Translations under genes and position numbers: made by a program
Shown: piece after piece, positions 7,695-13,759 of the stretch
Layout of the letters: each line of letters starts with the position of its first letter
How positions within the stretch are numbered: position 1 is the first letter of the stretch
The notes under the pieces: generated by a model
The model's input: only the letters and a program-made list of their open reading frames with translations
What the model was told of the DNA's origin: nothing
Database searches by the model: none
Assembly (NCBI GenBank): GCA_964655195.1
Contig: CAZZLK010000059.1
Span: forward strand, 1-24,803
Reading direction: 5' to 3'
DNA from: DUMJ01 sp964655195
GTDB taxonomy: Bacteria > DUMJ01
Length of the DNA: 24,803 nt

Positions 7695-8075
7695 ATGCCT
7701 TTGGCTAATTGTAAAGAGTGTGGAAGGCTTTTTGTAAAGGTAACTAGTGATATATGCCCGGATTGTCAGAGAAAGGAAGAGGAAGAGTTTAATCTGGTAA
7801 AAGAGTACTTAAAGAATCATCCCAATGCCAATTTATCAGAGATTATGGAGGCTACCGGCGTAAGTGAGAACAGGATAAGTAAGTTTATAAGGATAGGTAG
7901 GCTTTCTATAAAGCCAACCTGTGAGGCTTGTGGAAAACCTATAGATAGCGGTAGATTTTGTCCTGAGTGTAGGCTAAAACTGTTGAGTGAAGTAAGGCAT
8001 ATTATAGGTTCTACTAAAACTAAAGAGCAGGAAGATACATTTTTACTGGAGTATCTTCGTAAAAAGAAGAGATAA
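7695..8075 (+). CDS. yvyF: Flagellar operon zinc-ribbon protein YvyF
   Basis: A 126-residue protein matching the YvyF family found in flagellar regulons of Firmicutes and relatives. It has two zinc-knuckle pairs: C6/C9 with C21/C24 (NCKECGRLF, DICPDCQRKE), and C76/C79 with C89/C92 (TCEACGKPI, GRFCPECR). Between them is a helix-turn-helix-like stretch, EIMEATGVSENRISKFIRIG. The exact molecular role of the family is not settled; the layout suggests a regulator or assembly factor. As in Bacillus, it lies just before the flgN-flgM-flgK-flgL genes. It is the last gene before the sigma-28 promoter and probably ends the early transcript, though no terminator is visible. Confidence 0.85.
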   Translation: MPLANCKECGRLFVKVTSDICPDCQRKEEEEFNLVKEYLKNHPNANLSEIMEATGVSENRISKFIRIGRLSIKPTCEACGKPIDSGRFCPECRLKLLSEVRHIIGSTKTKEQEDTFLLEYLRKKKR

Positions 8076-8083
8076 GCTCCTAC

Positions 8084-8110
8084 TAAAGTTTTTATCATTA
8101 TTACCGATAT
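8084..8110 (+). promoter_or_regulatory. Sigma-28 (FliA/SigD) promoter before flgN
   Basis: TAAAGTTT (8084-8091), an 11-base spacer (8092-8102) and ACCGATAT (8103-8110) match the flagellar sigma-28 consensus TAAAGTTT-N11-GCCGATAA, or Bacillus SigD TAAA-N15-GCCGATAT. There is one mismatch to the SigD form and the spacing is exact. It lies in the 47-base gap between yvyF and flgN, ahead of the late genes flgN-flgM-flgK-flgL-fliW-csrA. Transcription should begin near 8116-8118. Confidence 0.88.
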
Positions 8111-8122
8111 TTATATTTAGAT

Positions 8123-8536
8123 ATGGAAAGCTCTATTTTGGATCTGATAGACAGATATATAGAGGCTTACGAATCTCTGGTGAGACTGTCGAAGGATATG
8201 TATATCTCTATAATAAATAGAGACCTGGATTCACTCTTACAGATAACTAACAGTCAATCCAAAGTACTAAGTCAGCTCTTTATGTTAGGGGAAGAGACCG
8301 ACTTAAGATATGAGAAAGAGGAGCTTGAATCGATAATATCTGGTCTTCCCTTAGAAGAACAGTCTAAATTCAGAGATAAGTTGAGATATCTTGGAGATTT
8401 AGTGTTGGAGTTAAATGAACTCGTTAAGATAAACTCCAGGTTGCTAGAAAATTCTATAGAGCTTCTCCATAGATATGTGGAGTTTTTGAAGAAAAATCCA
8501 CATATAACTTCTATACTTTTAGAGAATAGGGGGTAA
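8123..8536 (+). CDS. flgN: Flagellar export chaperone FlgN
   Basis: A 137-residue, almost wholly helical, charged protein with no cysteine. Its size, heptad-like pattern and position just before flgM-flgK-flgL identify it as FlgN, the cytoplasmic chaperone that delivers the junction proteins FlgK and FlgL to the export apparatus. Sequence conservation in FlgN is low, so the call leans on context. The start is uncertain. ATG 8123 would leave only about five to seven bases of leader from the sigma-28 promoter and has no ribosome-binding site. In-frame TTG 8138 has GGAAAG seven bases upstream and would shorten the protein by five residues. Confidence 0.75.
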   Translation: MESSILDLIDRYIEAYESLVRLSKDMYISIINRDLDSLLQITNSQSKVLSQLFMLGEETDLRYEKEELESIISGLPLEEQSKFRDKLRYLGDLVLELNELVKINSRLLENSIELLHRYVEFLKKNPHITSILLENRG

Positions 8537-8538
8537 TT

Positions 8539-8847
8539 ATGAGAATATACGAGAGTGAGGAATTAAAGAGGTTACTCAGGATATATCTGAATAGAGAGAC
8601 AAAGGAGAAGACTCCTTTACATCAGAGACCATACGATAGGGTTGAGATCTCTAAAGAGGGAGAGATTTTAGCAAAGATATTTAAGGCAATGTCCAGTATT
8701 GAAGAACCGAGTATCTCTGAAAGATTGAATGCCCTCAAGCAGGAGATCGAAGAGGGTAGATACAATATAGACGAGAGGGAGTTAGCCAAAAGGATTCTTT
8801 CTGGAGAGGTTCCTGAAGATATCATAAAGCTCTGGCTGGGTGGATAA
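8539..8847 (+). CDS. flgM: Anti-sigma-28 factor FlgM
   Basis: FlgM binds sigma-28 and is exported when the hook is complete, releasing late gene expression. The 102-residue product has the family pattern: DRVEISKEGE (33-42) followed by helices ending in LNALKQEIEEGRYNIDERELAKRIL (EEGRYNID at 71-78), the sigma-binding C-terminal half. The N-terminal 30 residues are basic and variable. It lies two bases after flgN under the sigma-28 promoter at 8084-8110, which implies negative feedback: sigma-28 makes its own inhibitor. In Bacillus flgM comes before flgN; here the order is reversed. Confidence 0.85.
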   Translation: MRIYESEELKRLLRIYLNRETKEKTPLHQRPYDRVEISKEGEILAKIFKAMSSIEEPSISERLNALKQEIEEGRYNIDERELAKRILSGEVPEDIIKLWLGG

Positions 8848-8849
8848 TT

Positions 8850-10274
8850 ATGTTATCTACTTTCTTGGGCTTAGAGATTGCAAGGCGTGCATTATTTGTT
8901 AACCGCTCGCTGATAGATATAACCTCTCATAATATAGCAAATGCAAATACTAAGGGATACTCTCGACAGGAAGGTTTGATAGTAACTTCTCCTGCAGTCT
9001 CCCTGCCTTCTATAGGAATAATTGGAACCGGTTCGGAGTTAAGGTATATAAGGAGGGTCAGAAACGAGTTTCTAGATATCCAGTATAGAGATGAGAGCAG
9101 GATAAAGAGTTACTGGGATAATCTGAAAAGTTCTTTAGAAGAGATAGAGTATATACTTGGAGAACCTACGGATAATGGTCTTTCTTTAACTATAAGTAAT
9201 TTTTGGAATAGCTGGCAGGAGTTGAGCACCAACCCTGAGAGTATGGCTGTTAGAGGGTCGCTTAAAGAACAGGCACAGACACTTATCTCCTTCTTATCTC
9301 ACCTGAGAGGAGAGCTAGTGTTACAAAGGGATCAATTGGAGAAAGACCTCGAGATCCAGGTTAATGCTATTAATGATATAGCATTACAGATAGGAGCCCT
9401 TAACGAAGAGATCAAGAGGGCATATATAAGGGGTGAGTCCCCTAACGACCTACTTGATAGGAGAGATTTACTGCTGGATAGCCTTACTGAGCTTGTAAAT
9501 TTTGATGTATCAATAAATGAAGTTGGAGAGGCTGTAATAAATATAAGGGATCATCTCCTGGTTGGAGTCAACAATACAGTATATAAAATGGTGGTTTCTG
9601 ATGGAAGAGTCCTTTGGGAGGACGGAAGTGACGTCCATCTGAAAGATGAGCAGGGAAGACTCTCGAGTATACTTTATGCGAGGGATAATATCATAGGGAT
9701 TACTGATGATAGGGGCTATGAGTACGAAACTGGATATATTGGTGTCATTGATAGATTGACCGCTGTGATCTATGAAAGGGTTAACGAATTACATCGATCT
9801 GGCTATGGACTTGATAACAGTACGGGATTAGATTTCTTTACCCTTATCGATGATACCAAGGGAATTACTGCTGAAAATATAAAGATAAATGATTTGATAC
9901 TGCAAGACCTAAATAAGATAGCAAGTGCCAGTATTCCAGACGCCCCAGGTGATGGGTCTAATGCCCTAAAGATAGCAAGGATTAAGGATGAATTCCTTAT
10001 AGATGGAAGTTTTACAGTTGAGGACTACTGGCGGAATCAGATCAGTATGCTGGGCATAATATCTCAGAGGGCGAGTCTTATATCTGATAACCAGAAGGCC
10101 CTTGTTGATGCCATTAATAATAAAAGAGAGGAAGTATCGGGAGTCTCCATAGATGAGGAGGTCATAAATATGATAAGATACCAGCAGGCATTTTCTGCAG
10201 CAAGTAGGATATTAACAACCCTAGATGAGATGCTGTCTATCCTGATAGAAAGAACAGGGGTTGTCGGGAGGTAA
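8850..10274 (+). CDS. flgK: Hook-filament junction protein FlgK (HAP1)
   Basis: FlgK is the first junction protein joining hook and filament outside the cell, exported by the flagellar type III system. The 474-residue product has the N-terminal rod/hook signature LIDITSHNIANANTKGYSRQ (about 21-40). Long coiled-coil helices include SFLSHLRGELVLQRDQLEKD and LNEEIKRAYIRGESPNDLLDRRDLLLDSL, the FlgK hallmark. The C-terminal SIDEEVINMIRYQQAFSAASRILTTLDEML closes the protein. Its size is in the lower normal range. It starts two bases after flgM and is followed four bases later by flgL. Confidence 0.96.
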   Translation: MLSTFLGLEIARRALFVNRSLIDITSHNIANANTKGYSRQEGLIVTSPAVSLPSIGIIGTGSELRYIRRVRNEFLDIQYRDESRIKSYWDNLKSSLEEIEYILGEPTDNGLSLTISNFWNSWQELSTNPESMAVRGSLKEQAQTLISFLSHLRGELVLQRDQLEKDLEIQVNAINDIALQIGALNEEIKRAYIRGESPNDLLDRRDLLLDSLTELVNFDVSINEVGEAVINIRDHLLVGVNNTVYKMVVSDGRVLWEDGSDVHLKDEQGRLSSILYARDNIIGITDDRGYEYETGYIGVIDRLTAVIYERVNELHRSGYGLDNSTGLDFFTLIDDTKGITAENIKINDLILQDLNKIASASIPDAPGDGSNALKIARIKDEFLIDGSFTVEDYWRNQISMLGIISQRASLISDNQKALVDAINNKREEVSGVSIDEEVINMIRYQQAFSAASRILTTLDEMLSILIERTGVVGR

Positions 10275-10277
10275 GAG

Positions 10278-11159
10278 ATGAGAGTAACTTATAATATGAT
10301 AGCTAATAATGTCCTTAGAAATCTTTCCAGTAATCTTACTAGATTAGAAAAGCTTCAGAATCAACTCTCAAGTGGAAAGAAGATCATCAAACCGTCGGAT
10401 GATCCTGTATCCACCTCGAGACTTATAGAGCTAAAATCCACACTAAATGCCAATAAACAGTACAGTAGGAATATAGACTTTTTAAAGACAGAACTAAACG
10501 TAGCGGATAAGGCTTTACAGGACATCTCATCTACTCTTACCAGAATCAAGGAATTAGCTGTTAGAGGAGCAAATGAAACCCTCTCGCAAGAGGATAGAAA
10601 TGCTATAGCTAAAGAGGTAGATCAGCTTATAGATCATCTTATACAGATAGGGAATACAAATGTCTCTGGCAGGTACATCTTTGGTGGTTATAAAACTTCC
10701 GAAGCTCCTCTTGAGAAGAACGAAAATGTGGTGCTATATAAGGGTGATGGTAACCTAAGGTCTGTGGAGATCTCTAATAATGTACTTATCAATGCCAGTC
10801 CAACTGGAAAGTCTCTATTTGTTGATTCAGGTATGTTTGATACTCTTGTATCACTGAAAGAGGCACTTTTGGGAGGTAATACATCTCAGATTACCGAGAC
10901 AATAGATAAGATAGATGCTATAAGCGAAAGGGTAAGTTCTGAACTGTCTGGTTTAGGTGCCAGGTTATCTAGGGTAGAGCTTACAAGCGATTTGTTGTCA
11001 GAGAAATACACTAAATATGCAGATCTCCTCTCTAAACAGGAGGATATAGAGATAGAAGAGGTTGTTTTGAAGTTATACGCCCAGCAAAACGTTTATCAGG
11101 CTAGTTTGATATCAGCTGCCAGAGCATTACAGCCAAGTCTGATCAATTATTTGGGGTAG
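10278..11159 (+). CDS. flgL: Hook-filament junction protein FlgL (HAP3)
   Basis: FlgL is the second junction protein and belongs to the flagellin superfamily. The 293-residue product has the N-terminal D0/D1 motif MRVTYNMIANNVLRNLSSNL, then LEKLQNQLSSGKKIIKPSDDP. Next comes IKELAVRGANETLSQEDRNAIAKEVDQLIDHLI with ISGRYIFGGYKT-like text (NVSGRYIFGGYKT). The C-terminal helix is LYAQQNVYQASLISAARALQPSL. Length is normal for FlgL. RYIFGG/Y separates FlgL from flagellin. fliW starts directly after its stop. The flagellin gene itself is not in the window. Confidence 0.96.
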   Translation: MRVTYNMIANNVLRNLSSNLTRLEKLQNQLSSGKKIIKPSDDPVSTSRLIELKSTLNANKQYSRNIDFLKTELNVADKALQDISSTLTRIKELAVRGANETLSQEDRNAIAKEVDQLIDHLIQIGNTNVSGRYIFGGYKTSEAPLEKNENVVLYKGDGNLRSVEISNNVLINASPTGKSLFVDSGMFDTLVSLKEALLGGNTSQITETIDKIDAISERVSSELSGLGARLSRVELTSDLLSEKYTKYADLLSKQEDIEIEEVVLKLYAQQNVYQASLISAARALQPSLINYLG

Positions 11160-11594
11160 ATGTCTATGCTGGTAAAGACTCTTCTTTTTGGAGATATAGA
11201 AGTGGACGATGAATATAAGATAGAGTTTGTCTCTCCAATATTGGGATTCGAAGATGAGAGAGAATTTATCCTTATAAAGGAGAAAGAGGATTTTCCTTTC
11301 CTCTGGTTACAGTCTCTTAAGACCCCAGAGTTAGCCTTTCTCTTAATAGATCCATTTGTCTTCTTCCCAGAGTATGTTATAGAACTCGATGACTCTTATA
11401 AGGACAGGCCTATTATAATTTATGTGATTGTAACCCTGAATGAAGATTTTAGACTTTCTACCGCAAATCTTGTAGCCCCAATCATTATAGATACAGAAAG
11501 CAAAAAGGCATCTCAAATCATCCTGGAGAATTCCCCATATACAACAAGACATTACTTATTTGAGAATAAGTTACAGTCTATAGTGGCAGGATAG
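11160..11594 (+). CDS. fliW: Flagellar assembly factor FliW
   Basis: FliW binds flagellin and, when free, the RNA-binding protein CsrA, so that flagellin translation tracks secretion. The 144-residue product shows FliW features: the opening LFGDIEVDDEYKIEFVSPILGFEDEREFILI, ELAFLLIDPFVFFPEYVIEL, and NLVAPIIIDTESKKASQIIL near the C terminus. Length fits the family (about 140-150). The ATG abuts the flgL stop; a second in-frame ATG at 11166 would remove two residues. csrA begins one base after its stop, the conserved fliW-csrA pair. Confidence 0.95.
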   Translation: MSMLVKTLLFGDIEVDDEYKIEFVSPILGFEDEREFILIKEKEDFPFLWLQSLKTPELAFLLIDPFVFFPEYVIELDDSYKDRPIIIYVIVTLNEDFRLSTANLVAPIIIDTESKKASQIILENSPYTTRHYLFENKLQSIVAG

Positions 11595-11595
11595 G

Positions 11596-11817
11596 ATGCT
11601 TGTACTTACCAGGAAAAGGGGACAGTCTATACTAGTAGGGGATGATATAGAGATTACGATCTTAGAGGTAGACAGAGATCATGTGAAGGTCGGAATAAAC
11701 GCACCGAAATCTGTCAAGGTCTATCGCAGAGAACTCTATGAAGAGATAAAAAGGGCAAATACTGAGTCTATTATAAAAGACAAGGGACTGGTAGAAGACC
11801 TCCTTAAAAATGTATGA
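11596..11817 (+). CDS. csrA: Carbon storage regulator CsrA
   Basis: CsrA is a homodimeric RNA-binding protein that represses translation by covering GGA motifs near ribosome-binding sites. In FliW-containing bacteria flagellin mRNA is the classic target. The 73-residue product has MLVLTRKRGQSILVGDDIEI, VDRDHVKVGINAPKSVKVYR and the helix RELYEEIKRAN. The conserved R44-type RNA contact (VYRRE) is retained. The C-terminal extension resembles the longer CsrA forms that bind FliW. The last eight bases overlap gatD. Confidence 0.97.
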   Translation: MLVLTRKRGQSILVGDDIEITILEVDRDHVKVGINAPKSVKVYRRELYEEIKRANTESIIKDKGLVEDLLKNV

Positions 11818-12544
11818 ATTAGTTATATGTCATCTCTACCCTGACCTTATGAATCTGTATGGTGATAGAGGGAATATCTCTGTCTTAGTAAAAAGGGCTC
11901 AGTGGAGGGGGATCGATGTAAAAGTTATCCCCGTATCGATAGATGACCCTATTCCTGATAGGGTCGATATCTTTTTTATGGGCGGAGGTCAGGATAGAGA
12001 ACAGAGACTCCTAGCTCCCGACCTAGTTAATAAAAAGGGGGATATATTGAGGAAATTGGCAGATGATGGGGTAGTCTTTCTCGGGATATGTGGGGGATAC
12101 CAGCTCTTTGGTCATTACTATAAACCTAAAGATAGTCCAAGATTAGATGGTATAGGGATTCTAGATGTTTATACTGAAGCTGGAGATAAGAGATTTATTG
12201 GAAATATCCTGATTAGATCAAAATTAGAAGGGTATGAGGGTACAACTTTAGTGGGCTTTGAAAATCACAGTGGTAGGACCTATCTTGGAAGATATGCTAA
12301 GCCTTTAGGAGAAGTGATAAATGGATATGGGAATAATGGAACTGATAATACTGAAGGTGCTTGGCAGAAAAATGTTTTCGGTACGTATCTTCATGGACCA
12401 CTATTACCTAAAAATCCATGGTTTGCAGACCTTCTCATCGAGAAGGCTCTATCCCGCAGGTATCGAGAGATAAAACTATCTCTTCTTAATGATGAGTTAG
12501 AACTCAAGGCACACAAAAGAGTAGTAGAGAGATTCAAAAATTAG
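11810..12544 (+). CDS. gatD: GatD-type glutaminase (lipid II isoglutaminyl synthase subunit)
   Basis: This 244-residue class I glutamine amidotransferase-like protein is closest to GatD. GatD supplies ammonia to MurT for amidating the D-glutamate of lipid II. Visible are the GatD opening CHLYPDLMNLYGDRGNISVL, GGGQDREQ (58-65), the nucleophile Cys94 in GICGGYQLFG, FENHSGRTYLG and catalytic His195 in GTYLHGPLLPKNP. CobB/CobQ relatives are longer and carry an ATP domain, so GatD fits better. It overlaps csrA by eight bases. MurT, normally the adjacent gene and partner, is not in this window. Confidence 0.88.
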   Translation: MYELVICHLYPDLMNLYGDRGNISVLVKRAQWRGIDVKVIPVSIDDPIPDRVDIFFMGGGQDREQRLLAPDLVNKKGDILRKLADDGVVFLGICGGYQLFGHYYKPKDSPRLDGIGILDVYTEAGDKRFIGNILIRSKLEGYEGTTLVGFENHSGRTYLGRYAKPLGEVINGYGNNGTDNTEGAWQKNVFGTYLHGPLLPKNPWFADLLIEKALSRRYREIKLSLLNDELELKAHKRVVERFKN

Positions 12545-12601
12545 CTATTCTGTGGTAATATTTTATTTGTTCAGTATTCTTAATTAGCGGAGGTGTTTTG
12601 T

Positions 12602-13759
12602 ATGTATATAAATGTAGGACTTATAGGCTATAAATTTATGGGAAAGGCTCACAGTCATGCCTATCTTGATATGCCAAGGTTTTTCAGACCTAAGGGCGTA
12701 CCTGTTATGAAGGTTATCTGCGGTAGGGACGAGGCTGGTGTCAGGGAAACTGCCAGTATATTCGGCTGGCAGGAGATAGAAACATCATGGGAAAGACTGG
12801 TGGAGAGAAAGGATATCGATCTGATAGATATAACTGCCCCTACTAATGTCCATAAAGAGATAGCTATAGCTTCAGCAAAAGCTGGCAAACACATATTCTG
12901 TGAGAAACCACTGGCAATGAACCTTGGTGAGGCTAGGGAGATGTTAAAGGCGGTAGAATCTGCAGGGGTAAAGCATATGGTAGGCTTCAACTACAGGAGG
13001 GTCCCGGCAGTAGCTCTGGCAAAGAAACTTATACAGGAAGGAGCCTTAGGAAAGATATATCACTTTAGAGCAGTCTATCTACAGGACTGGATAGTAGACC
13101 CCAATTTTCCATTAGTCTGGAGATTACAAAAGGATATAGCCGGTTCTGGATCCTTGGGAGACCTTGGGGCTCACCTGATAGATATTGCCAGATACCTTGT
13201 TGGTGACTTTGAAGAGGTAATTGGTATGAGTGAGACATTTGTTAAGGAAAGACCTCTCGCTGTCTCTATGACTGGTCTTAGTGCCAAAGCTGGAGAGGTG
13301 AAAGAAAAGGGAGAGGTCACTGTTGATGATGCTACGCTCTTCCTTGCCAGATTTAAGAATGGAGCCTTGGGTAGTTTTGAGGCTACCAGGTTTGCCCCAG
13401 GTAGAAAGAATTATAACTCATTTGAAGTTAACGGTAGTGAAGGTTCTATCATCTTCAACTTTGAAAGGATGAATGAGTTACAGTTCTGTTCTAGAAAAGA
13501 CCCACAGGAGACGAGCGGATTCAGAACAATTCTAGTAACCGAGCCTGTTCATCCGTATATAAGTGCATGGTGGCCTCCTGGACACATCATTGGATATGAA
13601 CATACATTTATACATGAGATCTATGATCTATGTGAGGCTATAGCAAATGATACACCCATAGAACCAAACTTTTATGATGGAGTTAAGTGTCAAGAAGTAT
13701 TAGAGGCAGTAGAGATTTCGATAAAGGAGAGACGCTGGGTCAAGATATCTGAGCTTTAG
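12602..13759 (+). CDS. Gfo/Idh/MocA-family oxidoreductase
   Basis: A 385-residue NAD(P)-dependent sugar or inositol-type oxidoreductase. The N-terminal Rossmann fold has VGLIGYKFMGKAHSHAY. The family motif EKP is seen in GKHIFCEKPLAMN. The C-terminal alpha/beta domain has GSLGDLGAHLIDIARYLVG, whose Asp and His are the usual catalytic pair, and FKNGALGSFEATRFA. The substrate cannot be told from sequence. I chose ATG 12602, which has GCGGAGGTG at a good distance; the frame also opens at GTG 12593 within that site. The 57-base gap before it shows no clear promoter or terminator. Its stop overlaps the stop of the convergent lptD-like gene by four bases. Confidence 0.9.
   Translation: MYINVGLIGYKFMGKAHSHAYLDMPRFFRPKGVPVMKVICGRDEAGVRETASIFGWQEIETSWERLVERKDIDLIDITAPTNVHKEIAIASAKAGKHIFCEKPLAMNLGEAREMLKAVESAGVKHMVGFNYRRVPAVALAKKLIQEGALGKIYHFRAVYLQDWIVDPNFPLVWRLQKDIAGSGSLGDLGAHLIDIARYLVGDFEEVIGMSETFVKERPLAVSMTGLSAKAGEVKEKGEVTVDDATLFLARFKNGALGSFEATRFAPGRKNYNSFEVNGSEGSIIFNFERMNELQFCSRKDPQETSGFRTILVTEPVHPYISAWWPPGHIIGYEHTFIHEIYDLCEAIANDTPIEPNFYDGVKCQEVLEAVEISIKERRWVKISEL

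Noticed and set aside
12545..12601. Promoter before the Gfo/Idh/MocA gene
   Set aside because: AT-rich hexamers such as TAATAT and TATTCT occur, but none has a credible -35 at 16-18 bases.
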